A stretch of DNA of 64,000 bases, taken from contig SAXG01000016.1 of the NCBI GenBank assembly GCA_012932865.1, positions 310,001 through 374,000 on the forward strand. Reading direction: 5' to 3'. Both the position numbers and the translations under genes were made by a program. The notes under the pieces are model-generated. The model searched no databases and was not told the DNA's origin. It worked only from the letters and a program-made list of their open reading frames with translations. Source of the stretch: Amylostereum areolatum (lineage: Eukaryota; Basidiomycota; Agaricomycetes; Russulales; Stereaceae). How positions within the stretch are numbered: position 1 is the stretch's first letter; each line of letters opens with the position of its first letter. Below are positions 32,701 through 45,050 of this stretch, piece by piece.

Positions 32701-35700
32701 CGTCGGTGGTGGTGCTGGTGGATGCGGTTGGGATTGGCGGAGGAAGAGACGACGGCCGTGCGTACGGTCTCCCCACGAATCCGGCCATCCTCCTCCATCG
32801 ATCCGACCCGTCCTCGGCCTCTTTCCCCATCTCCCCATCTCCCCCCTCGAACGCCTAAACTTAACTTTATTTCCAGCTCCTCCTACAGCCCCCGCCATCC
32901 CCCGCGCCCACTCGGACGTCGTAGCTCGTGGCTCGCATGGCTCCCCCTCCCCTCGCGATCCCGGTCCATCCATCCACCCGATTCCCCCGTGCACATGCAC
33001 TCCCCCCTCCCCCCTTACTCTCTCTCTCTCTCCGGTTTCCCCCACGCACCACACGCCAAATCGCGCGCCCTTGCTTCCCATGGCCCATCGCGCTCGCGCG
33101 CGCGATCTGGTGCGGGCGGTCGAGAGGTCCGCATCTCGCAGAAAGGCAGAGACGGATCCGGACGACGTCTTCTTCATTTTTCGTCTCCCCCCCCCCCCCT
33201 CCCCCCACCTCCAGACGCCCGGCAGGCCAGACGCGCGCGGGTGCCCCAAACCTTCCAGCTTCGCGTCGAAGGCGCCCAAGTGAGCGAAGGAGGGGCTCCG
33301 CGATCGCGAGTCAAGACCTTGGCGGCTATCAGGCAGTCCCCCCCCGCCGGTGCGCATCCCACGTTCACGCGTTCAGCAAGGACCGAGCTGCAGCGCGATG
33401 ATGGATCAAGCTCGCTCGTGCGTCGAAATCGAACGAAAGCAAGACGCGACACGCGGCGGAACGGACGGACGGACGGACGGACGGACGGATGGCCCACTCT
33501 GCCGAGCCCCCCGCCTAGTACGCCCTGTGTCACTGTGGATGGCGCGGTGCGCGACGGATGCGCATGCCTCCCCCCAGCCCCTCCTGGCATCGTCGCCATG
33601 GGACGTCCGCTCGCGCTCGACCTCCGCCTCGTACGTACGTACGCACGTATCTGAGTCCATCAGAACGCCTCCCCCCTAATACTGATCCATATTCATTGCG
33701 CCTGCCTGCGCGTCCGAGGCCGCGATTGGGTAGGGTAGCTGGCGATGGTGGGGATGCGTACCATGCGCGGGGGACGGGGGGAGCCTAGGGCTCGCTCGCG
33801 TTTCGTTCCTGTCGCCTTCGCTCTTTCATTGGGTACCAGGGGGTTGCCATTGGGCAGTTTCCTTATTGGAGAACCCACATGCACCGGCGTCGACCCCCTC
33901 TTGCAAGAACTCGGGGGGAGGGGGTGCGTGCCTTACCCCACCCCGCCCGTCCCGCCCCGTCCCTTCAGAAGCCATGCCACCTGTGTATTGTACGGGAGAA
34001 GGGGATTTCGAAGACGAAGAAGAACGTGAAGGCGCGAAGGCCGTGCGGGGTCCGAGGTCCCGTAGACCCGACCGACCCGGTTCAGCGTTCAGCGTTCAGC
34101 GTAGGTTCCCGGCGGTTGGGGGAGCGTGCCAATGGAGCGTGGTGCGTTATGGTGTTCCTTGGGTGTTTTTCTGCCTTTCCCCCCTTTGTTGGGAGGGTTC
34201 GTGCTGTCACGGGTGAGATCTATGGACGTGCGCGCGCGGGTGGGCATCGGTCGATGGCACGGCGGGATGTCCCTTTCACCTCCCTGGGTTCAAGCTCGCT
34301 TTGCGTTCGCGTTCGCGTCCGGCGGCCGCGCCTCGGGTTCGACCGCGGACTCGGGTGGTCCACGCGCTGGCACGCGCGCAGGAGGGCTGAGGCCTTGAGG
34401 GTGCGTCGGCGGGCGCGGGCGCGTTCATCATGTCTATGTATACTCGGTTCTTCCAGAAGAGCGCGTACGTAAGTACCGGTGCGCGAGAGGACGTAAGTAA
34501 CACGCGGCGGGTCCTCTGCTCGTCATTGTGAAAATCAAACAGCTCGGTCTGCCAGCAATGAATGCCCCGCGTGACCCGCCTCCCCCCCCCTCCGCGTTCC
34601 TCGGTCCCGCCGGCATCCCTCTCCCTCCAGGCTCCCTTCTCTCCTCTCCTCCCCTTACTCATCCATCAGGCTCCACTCGCTCATTGATTGCCTTTGCCTT
34701 TGCCTTTGCCCCTCCCCCCCCCCCTCACCTAATCTCCCCACACCCGCGTGACCCTCCCCTCCCCCCTCATTTCCCCGCATTTTGATCGTGATCTCGCGAT
34801 ATTGCGGGGTAGCGCCTGGTCCTGGTCTCGCGTGCACCAACCATCACGCGGGGTCCCAGGCGGGTTTCCCCTCCTCCCCGCGATTCCCGTGGGCGCCGAT
34901 CCGCGATCGAACACGCTTATCATAAGTAGCATGCAAGTGCTTTGCTTTGCTTTGCCTTGCTACTGTCACTTTAAGTACCTACCTACCGCGAGCGGGCGAC
35001 GAGGGCCCCAGCTTCCCTGCGACGGGGGGCGCGCGGGCCAGGCTGTCGCGCATTCGCGCGGGTTCAACGCCGTCCTCGGACGTTCTCGCGTCTGGCCGCC
35101 ACGGCGGAAAAAGGAGGAGGGTGAGGGTGCGTATAGGAGTCGAACGCGGACTCGGACGCACGCACGCACGCACGCACCGTTCCCAGGATGCGCGTCGCTC
35201 GTGTGGAACGCACGCCCATCGACACCTCTCCCGCCCCCCGCCCTTCGCCCCCGCGACCGTCCCCGCTCCCGGGATCCTCCGGACGCGCCCCCCCGGATTC
35301 GCTGCGCGGGCCCACCGCCAGCGTGGTGGGGGTGCGCTCGCACGCGCAGAACAGGCATGCAGGCATGCATAAATACCGACTTGGGACGGGGACGGGACGG
35401 GACGGGGCGGGGCGAAGCGTGCCACACGTTCGATGGGCCGAGGACCTGGGAAACTTGTGCCCTTGGCACCAGCTGCTCCCTCCCTCTCCCTCTACTTATC
35501 GCGCGCGTTGTTTTTGAGTTGATCGGGGTCGAGGTCGAGGATGGGGATGGGGATGGGGAGGTCCTGCAGTGGACGTGTCGATGACGTCTGAATCCCCTCC
35601 CTCCCTCCCTCTCCATCCGAGTCCGTCGTCCAAGTCCTTTACATTAGTACTTGGCGTGCAACCCAGATGCTCTGTGCCCAGCCTCGGTCGCCCATGAGCG

Positions 35701-36288
35701 TTGAGAGCCGTGGCCAACCGCCCTTTCCCTCTTTGCGTTTGCGTTCGTGATCCGAGGACCTCGAGCGTGCGCGCGGGGGGCGTCCGGCGCTCTCACCCTT
35801 GCCCCTCCCCCCCCCCCGGGCTTCCTCTACCCTTCGGGTTCGGGTTTGGGTTCGGGTTCGAAGAGAAGAGAAGATGGCGGGCGGGCGGACCCGTGGGAGG
35901 GGGGGATCCGAGGGCGTTTTCGCTTGCGAAGGTGGGCGAGAGGGAGGAGAGGGAGGGAGGGGGAGGGATAACTGTATGACGTCGGTGCGCGCGCTTGCTT
36001 TCTCCTGAGAGCGCTTCTGCAGCTGAGAGCGTGGGCGAGGGCGAGGCGGCGAGAGGAACGCGTTTGGGCTCTGTTCGGTCGGTCGTGGGCTCGTTTCGCT
36101 TTGTTTTTGTTTTGTTTCGTTTTGTTTCGTCTCGTGCGTGCGTGCGTGCGTGCGTGCGGTACTTATGGACGTTCGATTCGTGTGGGGCGTGCGTGCGTGC
36201 GTGCGTGCGTGTGGTCGGACCGAGCTGTGGAGCGGGCGAAGGACGAGGTCCAAGGGGCGACTCGGCTCAGGACGCGATCGTGCTTACT

Positions 36289-36325
<37 letters not shown>

Positions 36326-37898
36326 AGTGACGTGGCGTCGACTCTGGCGCGTAATGGGGAGGGGGAAAGGAGCGACGTACGACGAGCGATCGGACGAAGT
36401 TCCGGCGCCGTGCACGTCTTGCTACATAGTTGACGTCCGCGCACGCACGTCGTTGCCAACGAACCCGACGTCATCGTCGTCGTCGTCCGTCCGTCCGTCC
36501 GTTCCGCTGATCGCACGCCGTCTCGGGTGGACTCCAATCCAGTGGCACGTACGTGGCTGCGAATCGGTCCATCGAACGGTGCGATTGGACGTGCGGCGTG
36601 TTGAACTCGACGCGAACGCGGGAGGGGCGGACAGTGCCCAGGATCACGTAAGTATGTAAATAAAGGCGAGATTCGGCATGTGGGGGGGGGGGGGGGGACG
36701 TACCAACTGTAAGTATAAGTTGAGGTGTACGTGCTGTACTAGTACGTGTTGAGTACATGTTGATCACGACTCGGCCTATGAGCACGAGTGGCGGGGCGGA
36801 GTGGCAACTCAAATCCAGAAACGGCGGCGCAACTGGGGACGGGGAATTCGAAGCTTACTTACAGGAAGACGTCTACGAGTGGATGAGACGCGGGTGCGTG
36901 TTAGGTGGCATCGTGGATCGTGTGGGACTGCGGTGTTACGACACCGGTACCCCCTCCCCCCCCCTCCACCGCCACCCAAACCTCTGAACGTCTCTTCCAC
37001 TCCCTCTCCCTCCGCTCCCTCCAAGGCTTCAGCTTCGTCGGCCTCGCCTCATCGGATGCGTGCGAAGCGCGGCGTGTCGCGGTTGGGATCCGACCGAGCC
37101 TGAGGGTGCCGGCGAAGCGACGGGTGGTTTATTTGCACACGTACAGTGCGTAAGGCAACTGAGATGATCTGAGACACCTTTTGTGACGGTGGAAGGGGCG
37201 GGGCGGGCGACGATCGGATGCGGGGGTTCATGATCATGATCATTGGGACCGCGTTGGGGTGTGGGGGTCTTACGAGGGTGCGGGGCGGGGCGGCCGGCGG
37301 CAGCCTGGGGTTCAGATCCGCTCATGATTCAGAGCACTGGATGTGTCGGGGGTGAACGGTGAACGTTGACAGGACTGCGAGGGGTTGTGTGAGCGCTGGA
37401 GCGCCGAGTCGGGCCGGTGGAACGGAGGCGATTCTGAGACGCGCATGGCGCCGACGGGACGCGGATTCTTCTGAAGCGTGTTGGCGACAGACACACAGTC
37501 ACTTCGTGGTCGCCGTCCCGCCCACTTCTGTTACGCTCATCGTCGGGTGGGGAGAGAAAGGGAGGGGGTTTGCGTGCGTACGCAGGCTGGGCGAGAGGGC
37601 GAGGGCGAGAGGGCGGTGGGGAGGACGTGCAGCGTGCGGGGGTGGGGGAGAGAAGATGGGGGGTGCCTGGGCTTGGGGGAGACGCGCCAAAGGGCGGGGT
37701 CGCGATCGGATTGGCTCGTTTGCGGGGGGGGTGCGGGGGACCGTGACGTAAGCCACCCCTGAGACGGGTGGGGACCCCGGATGGGGTAGTCGGTCCGGTG
37801 GGGGGGGGAGAGACAAGGATTTTTGAAGGGGAAAAGAGAAAAGGGAATGGATTGATATTGCGCTCGATCGCTTCAACGTCCCTTTCCCTTTCCTCCCC

Positions 37899-37929
<31 letters not shown>

Positions 37930-38031
37930 GTCCTCGTCGTCACCCTCACCGTCGTCCTCGTCGTTGCCCCCGTCGTCGTCCTCGTCGTCCCCGCCCCTCC
38001 TCCTCCTCCTCTTCCTCGTCGTCACCCCTCG
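29743..38031. other. 8.3-kb GC-rich, simple-repeat region without a supported gene
   Basis: Many long frames are open on both strands, as expected from the GC content, but none shows a domain, a splice pattern or conserved residues. Visible repeats: 19 consecutive G at 32172-32190, GGAC tetranucleotides at 33462-33489, GCGT runs at about 36133-36157 and 36187-36210, GGCT at 36290-36325, a G-run at 36682-36695, and CCT/TCGTCC-type runs at about 37904-38020 leading to the bHLH start. It may hold the promoter of the bHLH gene. Confidence 0.5.
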
Positions 38032-38406
38032 ATGTCCTTCTTCGCCGCTTCAGCCAACACGTACAAGCCCCAGGTCCGACAAGAGGGCTTCCACCTGCCC
38101 TCGCCGCCCCCCTCGGTGCCCTCCCCCCTCGACCCCATGTTCCAGCACTTCCTCCCAGACCCCTTCCGCAAACAAGACCCGGGTGGCCCCGCCCACTCGC
38201 TCGACTTCAACGACGAGCTCGCGTCCCTGATCCCGCAGAGCCCCCAACACACCTCCCACGAACGCTCCACGCAGTCCCCGGACGACAACGACCACCACCC
38301 GCACGCCGCCCACTACCGCCACAACATCTTCGACATCTCCGCCCCCGCCAACTTCCACTCCCACCAGCAACAGCAGCAGCAGTTCTCCAACTCGTTCGAC
38401 TACTCT

Positions 38407-38438
<32 letters not shown>

Positions 38439-40120
38439 CCAAGGCCCGCCCCCGCACTTCAACTCCACCCTCCCCGCCCTCTCCTCCTCCCTCCGCTACG
38501 ACCCCCACGAGCCCCTGCCCCCTCCCACCCCCTCCTCCTACTCCTCCCACATCGACTACCATCGCTCCACCTCCACCGGCCCCGCCCGCTCCCGCTCCCG
38601 CGACGTTTCCACCAACGGCGGGCCCGCCCGCACCGCCCGTCCCAAGCGCGGCAGCATCTCCGGCACCTCCCCGCCGCGCGCCCCGAACCCGCACGCGATC
38701 CTCATCCCGCCCTCCCACGCCTCCCACCACCACCACCACCCCCACGGCTCCCTCTCCCGCACCACCAACGGCAACCCCGTCTCCCCGCTCTCCCTCCACT
38801 CCCTCTCCACCTCCGCCAACGGCGGCAGCACCAACGGCTGGTTCCCCGCCCACGCCGACTACGCCAGCTTGCCCACCCCGGACAGCCTCGGCGGCGCCCC
38901 CGCCTTCGGCAGCTACCCCGCGCTCGGCGTGAGCCCGAAGGAGGCCGGTGCCGGCGCGGAGAGCCCCGCGCTCCCGACCCCGGGCATGGACGCCGCGTCC
39001 AAACAGTGAGTCTCTCCCTCTCCCTTCGCCTCGCCCCCCCCCCCCCCCCCCCCCCCCCCCGTATCCCACATCCCCCCCTGCCCCCTACGTCGCGCAACGA
39101 ATGAGAGAAATTGACGAGCGGACTTGCCGCGCGTGTGTTGGGGGGACAGGGCCGCGATCGCGAACGAGAAACGGCGGCGGCGGCGCGAGAGCCACAACGC
39201 GGTCGAGAGGCGGCGGAGGGACAACATCAACGAGAAGATCGCGGAGCTCGCGACGCTCATCCCGGAGGGGATGCTCGATCCCGGAGGTGCGTTTCCCCCC
39301 CCCCCCTGCGATAGCGTGTGCTCATCCGAGCCGTCCTTCTTTTCTTTGTCTTGGTATCCGGGTCTGGTTTGGGGCTTTTTTCTGCTCGGCGTGGCGTTGG
39401 CTTGGCTTCTGGCGCCGTTCGGCGTTCGATGTGGATGTGGATGTGGATGTGGATGCGGACGCGGGAATTTCTCACAGCCACGCCGACGTCCCCGACCGAG
39501 CTCGACCTGGCCTCCCCCCTCGGCCTCGTGCCCCCGCTCGCCGGCGCGTCCTCGCCCAAGGACGGGGACGAGGGCGCGGGCGAGGGCAGGCAGCGGCCCG
39601 CGTCGTCCTCCGGGGCCAAGTCCGGCGGCGCGGCGCGAAGGAGAGCGCGGAGAAGGACGACGGGGGCGTGAAGGCCAACAAGGGCATGATCCTGCGCAAG
39701 TCGGTGGACTACATACGGTACCTGCAGCAGCTGGTGGCGGCGCAGGCGGCGCGGAATCGGGAGTTGGAGGCGGCGCTGGCGGGGGGCGGCGGTGGTGGTA
39801 GCCCGGGGGAGGAGGTGGTGTTGCACGAGGAGGGGGTGTATGTGTTCGGAGGACACGGGCATGGGCACGGGCATGGGGGGATGTCGCAGCGTAGGGCGGG
39901 CGGGCGGAGTTTGGAGAGGGTGCTGGAGCAGCACAATGAGGACGACGAGATGGATGGGAAGGGCGTCGGGGCGGGCGCGGGGTCGCCGGGGGAGAGCGGG
40001 AGTGGGAGCGGGGAGGAGGGGGCGGAGGCGGGGATGGGAGGAGGGGAGAGGGGACGGGCGAGGCGGCGGGAGGGCGTGGCGGTGAAGGAGGAGGAGGGCG
40101 ACGGGATGGAGGTCTCGTAG
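38032..40120 (+). CDS. bHLH transcription factor (with a frame break in exon 3)
   Basis: Exons 38032-39005, 39150-39286 and 39478-40120. The N-terminal ~325 residues are Pro/Ser/His/Gln-rich (poly-Gln near 38390-38435, a His run near 38729-38740), typical of a disordered activation region. Exon 2 encodes the basic region and helix 1 (ESHNAVERRRRDNINEKI), an E-box binder of the USF/Cbf1 kind. Exon 3 supplies helix 2 and a leucine-rich extension (RKSVDYIRYLQQLV). The loop is long, as in other fungal members. Between the loop and helix 2 the frame changes at about 39620-39640 in a GGCGGCGCGGCGCG stretch (two extra or one missing base). Without correction the protein ends at 39671 and loses helix 2. 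It should act in the nucleus as a dimer; targets are unknown. The ATG at 38032 is preferred over in-frame 37768, which adds a Val/Leu repeat. Confidence 0.75.
39034..39060 (+). repeat. C27 homopolymer
   Basis: Inside intron 1 of the bHLH gene; prone to sequencing and length errors. Confidence 0.85.
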
Positions 40121-40264
40121 CGTCGCGCCCGCCCGCGCCATCTTCCTCTCTCGTTCTCGCTGTCCTCTTCTCTTCTCCTCCCTTCTCTTTCTTTTCTTTT
40201 CCTCTCTCTCTCTTGCTCGCTCTGACTCGCTCCAGGTTTGTGCTTCGCGTCGTTATGCTCCCCC

Positions 40265-40299
<35 letters not shown>

Positions 40300-42238
40300 T
40301 TGCGCGTCTTCTTGTCTCCCCCCCCGCCCCCTCGCGTCTCCTCGTACCCCGCCGCACCGCGGCGCACATCACACACACACACACACACACACATCAAAAA
40401 GCACCCTCCAGGCACTTCCCCGTCCTGTCCGCTTCCCTCCCCCTTCCTCCCCCTTACTTTCCACCGCACCCCGTCCCCGCGTACGTACCCTACCATCGCG
40501 TCCCCGCGTCCGACACAGCCCATATCCATCTCATCCCCATCCCCAATCCCATCCTCGCGTCCCCCCCCCTTATCCCTTATCCCAGACAGAGCCCCGAGCG
40601 ACAGACGGCTCCCCCGCGATCTCTCCGCGCTGATCACATGTACCATATCTTGTAACAAAAGAAAAGCTTCGGTCCCACGGTTCTGCTGACGCTCTTAAGC
40701 AGCAGTAGCTAGTGCTTCGCTTCGACAGCTTCAAAACGCTCGCTCTCGGTTTCGTCGAGCGCGCTTTGCCATCTCTGTCGACGTCTGTCTCTCCTATAGT
40801 ATAGACTGTTGGTGCCAGGGCGGAGGCGGCTGGGTATGCAGGAAGCGTGTGCGGCGAGTGCGTCAGGTGGGTAAGGACTTGGGAGATACCTAGGAAGGGA
40901 GGGAAGGGAGGGAAGGCCGACGGGCGAAGCGTCGAAGCGAAGCATCGAGGGGACCGCGCACGTTTCTGGAGACTGGGCGTTCTAAGCTAAGTACACACTG
41001 CAAGGACTATGTACATGCTTCTGGCGCGGTCGGCGGCGCGATGGGCCCTTGCACTGTGCAGGCCCTCGCGTTGGGAAGGCGCGCAGGGTCTTTCTTGCCT
41101 TTGTTTTCCTCCCTCGGCCAGCGCCACGCCTCGATCCTTGCGACGGTTCGGCTTCGATCGCGTGAGTGAAGGGGGGGGGGACTGCGACGACCGAGTCGGT
41201 CATACCTATCGCGTCGGACCGCGGGAGGGAGGGAGGGGGGTCCTGCGGACGTGGTGTGCAGCGGCGTGCTTTGTATATAAGATGAGATTGAGGGAAGGCA
41301 GAATCGCAGGTGGGGCTGAGCGGGCTTCGAGTCATGTTATGTGGAGTACGAATACATGCCGGCGCTGCGGGCCACGTCTGGCCTCTTTCTGGGGGGTCGG
41401 CCAGTCGCAGGTTCGCTGAAACCATGCGCGGCGTTGTGGGGGGAGAACGGTACTGGAGGGGGGGATTCAATTTCGGAGAGACGGGGAGAGGGGGGCGAAC
41501 GAGGCACGTGCGGATGCTGAGAGATCACGGGATGCGCGGCGCGTAAAACCACAGTCCACTGATTACTTACTTATTACTTACTTACCCTGCGCTTCGGACG
41601 AGTCACGACTACGCGTACAGCTGAGCGGTCGCTGCGCTGCTCGAAGAGATGCAGATGCAGATGCAGAAGCAAAGAAATATCCACGATAAGCCAGCCGCGT
41701 AGTCAGTCAAAGGTCGATGATAGAGCCCTTCGTGACTGACGTGGGAGAAATCGGCCCTCTGGGGCTCGTCCAAGTGTGCGGAGTCTCGTCGGCTCCGTGG
41801 GCCATCGTGGTTGGTTTGACGGTTACGTACGTCCGAGAAGCATGCTCGAAAGTTATGCTATTATAGATGCGGACGGGGAGGGTGCTCGCTATTGGCCCGC
41901 CACCCCGTAGAAAGGACTTCGCCGTGCCATGGTTATTGTAAACGGGGATGGTCACTGCTTGCATCGAGAACACGCCTCCTTGCTAGATCAATACGGTAAG
42001 AGACTGCGTCAGCTGAAGTGCTGCGGCATCCGAGCGAAGAAAACCCGCACCACCGCGCATCTTGTCTGGTCGTAGCCCTTCCGTCACGGCGTCCCGCCGC
42101 CGGTACCTACAGAGTTCGTGGACCGGCGTGAGGGCCAATTGATTCATGGACCAGATGAAAAACATGATAATATATGCGATAGGGTGGTTCGATTTTAGAA
42201 GCGCGTACGTACCGTCCGAAGCCTTCGTCATACCTTTG
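40121..42238. other. Intergenic with long C and CA tracts
   Basis: C homopolymer of about 34 at roughly 40266-40299 and (CA)n at about 40371-40393, shortly after the bHLH stop. No gene or RNA recognised in the rest. Confidence 0.5.
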
Positions 42239-42532
42239 CATCAGGAAAAACCTCCCTTACTAAAATCAACAAATCCAGCAAATTAGCGCTAGTTAGAGGG
42301 GGACCTTCCTAAAGTGAACTAATGGGCTCTATTCTCACAAAACCCCGTACACATTTCGATGCACTGTCGTCGACATTGACCTCATATTTGCACTTCAAAT
42401 ACATAGTTGAGGCCAGAAGGGTGACAGGGACCTACGTTGACGTAGTGCCTTGCAGGTTGGCAGCGGGAACAGGGAATTAGGAAGGTCCCCCTCTAATTAG
42501 TAGATTTTTAGTAAGGGAGGTTTTTCCTGATG
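42239..42532. mobile_element. MITE, copy 2 (294 bp), Plavaka-type ends
   Basis: Begins CATCAGGAAAAACCTCCC and ends with its exact inverted form. Flanked by TG on both sides (2-bp duplication). Close to copy 1 throughout, differing by scattered substitutions and single-base gaps, so both come from the same family. Confidence 0.9.
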
Positions 42533-44094
42533 TGAGTCGGCATGTGCGGAGGCAATGAACGGCGCAGACAGCGGAGAACGTGTTTTTTGTTTTGAGGGCA
42601 CCAGTGAAGTGCGACGTTGTACTTGCGGTTGCAGGCTGGAGCTCCGATCGTGAGAGCGATGATTCCTGAGAAAGGAAGTCCGTACGCTTCCGAGGGCCAG
42701 AAAACTGGTATGAGCTACCGAACACAAGACCCACGACTGACCATCGCGGTTGCATGCGGTCCGATGTGGTCGTCTGGTAGGCACACGGGAAACCACAAAC
42801 GAGAGGGGAAGAGTGTCGCTGCGTTCGTCAGTTCTCCGTTAATCACTCTTAAACGGCCTTCGTCCTCGGGGAGGGCGAGTGGCGACGATTGCACGTTCGC
42901 GGTATCGCTCCCCTCGAGTGAGCGACTCGACAGCTGAAGGAGATATGTAAACGGGAAGACATCGTGAAACGACGCACGTACCGGGGACTCTGGGGCGTCG
43001 CTGGCAGCGCCACCACAGAGGGAATAAAGTGTTGACGCGGAGTAACTGGTTCGACAGCCCAACGCCGAATGGTTGTTGTTCGGTGGACTGGCAGGCGGCT
43101 AGACGCGACCCACACCTTCCCGCAGCCTGGAGATGGTTTTGAGGGCTTGACGTTGAGCGTGATCGTTTTTCTACTTGGATATCGGCGCAGTTCAACCTTC
43201 AATTTGCGAGGAAGAAGGTAGTGAGGGAGGGCGGGAAGGACGGCGATCGGCATCGCCGGGGACGTTGTGCTCGACGGCATGATGGTATGGGGGGAAACGG
43301 AGGGCAAAGACTATGGGTCAATGGGCATGGTGCTTAGCAGCACAGCGTGTCTTCGATTTGTAGAAAGTGGGAAGCGTTCCCCGGAGGGCGATGGTGGGGG
43401 GAAGAAAGGACGAGAGTGCCAAACGGCGTCGAGAGAGATATTCGATGTTGAACAACCACGTAATCCTTCCCATTGATTCTCTCGGCTTCATTTTGCCTCA
43501 TCCGCGCCTTGTTTGGAGCCATCTTCGTTTGTGTATATGATCCAGGTGTGCGGCGATGTCTAAAATCTTATTCGCTTGTGAGGATCGCGCTGTCGTGATG
43601 ATTGCTTAGGAATACTATCGGCACCCATGATTGAACGTCTCACCAGTGGTGCTTGAGCCGATGCGCGCATGTACTTACCACACCGCCGAGTTTCGTCCAT
43701 TTCGTGCCGGCCGCAAGGCTCTATTCGATGAATTAATGACGGAGCCATGGCCAACGGCTCGACTATCGCAACATAGTCAGTCTACGCGCAGGCGGAGAGG
43801 AAGCGTACATACATGCCGCGGGGATAGCCTGCAAGTCGTTGGCGGAGAACCGGCGGTAAGGCTAGCTAGGTGAGACGAGGGACTTGTTAGCAGTCTCCAC
43901 AGGAACACGCTGCGAGTAAATGGAAACAGGGGTCTGGGTGATCATTTCTGGGGAACTTGGATGGGCGATAAGGCAAAACAATGTTTGAGGAGGATACAAA
44001 GCGATACGACAACGGAACAAGCATGTGTCATGACTAGGGATATGAGGACAACAACCACAGAGACGACGCCGATGTCCGGTGGTGGACAGATCAT
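42533..44094. other. Degenerate duplicate of the coiled-coil gene region
   Basis: On the minus strand about 43280-43100 encodes a stretch (MPIAVLPALPHYLLPRKLK) matching the start of the gene at 44095-45050. About 43200-43510 matches about 45000-45275 at the DNA level, including TCTCGGCTT and TCATCCGCGC blocks. The downstream coiled-coil exons are not found, so this is a decayed copy. No other gene is supported. Confidence 0.55.
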
Positions 44095-45050
44095 TCAAGC
44101 GAGTGAAGGGATATTGGTCTGCAAATCTGTCAGACAATCAGCTGAGTGCGCGTACAGGGAGAATCGAGATGAGGACATACACGCGATGATGCTTGCACCC
44201 ATTGCATCTACCGTCGTGTTGATGGTCGCTTTCACTTCATTGATCTTGGCATCCATTCGATCCATCCTGGTGTCTATTTGGGTCTTCAATTCAGCCACCT
44301 CCGCCCTTATCTCAGTGATTTCACCCCTCATCTCAGTGATTTCACCCCTCATCTCAGCGATTTCACCCCTCATTACCTCCTGGGCGACTTTGACCGTGTG
44401 GAGTTCTGCGTGAAACGCACCGCTCAGTCCTGAAAAACCAAACAGAGCAACCAAGACGCACCGCTAGTGAGATCATTAAGTCCTTTACGGAGAATGATAA
44501 CAGTCAGCTCAATGCAACGTCACGCGAAACTTGATTGACTCACTCTGCTCGTGACTATCTCGGACTCTCATCAGCACCCCCACCTCGGTACGAAGACGGC
44601 TTTCGTCCTAAAGGCAGGCATCAGTTCCGAGCGTGGAAAGAAATCTGGATGACATACCACGCGAGCTAACAGAGCTTGCTGGCGATCTGTAGCGACCGTG
44701 GGCTCCCGGAGAACCCTGGGGACTTATAGACGCCATAGACGCGTCGCCGTCGGAGAAAACATCGTCAATGGACAGATCTGCTGTCGGTTGTATGATATCC
44801 TCGGTGGACCTGTAGCGCGGGGTTCTTTGAGCAAGACGGAGCAAGACATACTAGACGACGGAGCTCACATTCCCGCAGCGGGAAGATGATGTACCACCAT
44901 CTGTGAGTGGCTGGAGGGGTCGACGTTGAAGGAAAGCATTCTTCTCCTTTTGTGGCAGAGGATTCCAAGTTTGACGCGACGAGGAAGGAGGTAGTGGGGG
45001 ATGGCAGGGAGGACCGCGATCGGCATTGGGGATTTTGTACTCCGCGACAT
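44095..45050 (-). CDS. Small coiled-coil protein of unknown function
   Basis: Five-exon model with matching phases: 45050-44869, 44809-44671, 44607-44544, 44429-44181 and 44141-44095; 226 aa. The first 60 residues are basic with a MPIAVLPAIPHYLLP segment. The next ~45 are acidic and Ser-rich. Residues from about 128 form a coiled coil with four consecutive heptads (variants of MRGEITE), then KTQIDTRMDRMDAKI. The heptads come from a 21-bp tandem repeat in the DNA (about 44299-44383). I do not recognise the family. The donor of exon 2 (GTTAGC) is the least certain junction. An older broken duplicate lies downstream at about 43.1-43.5 kb. Confidence 0.6.

Noticed and set aside
32369..33654. Long overlapping open frames on both strands
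   Set aside because: GC-rich low-complexity DNA keeps frames open by chance; Pro/Ser/Arg-rich translations without any conserved motif.
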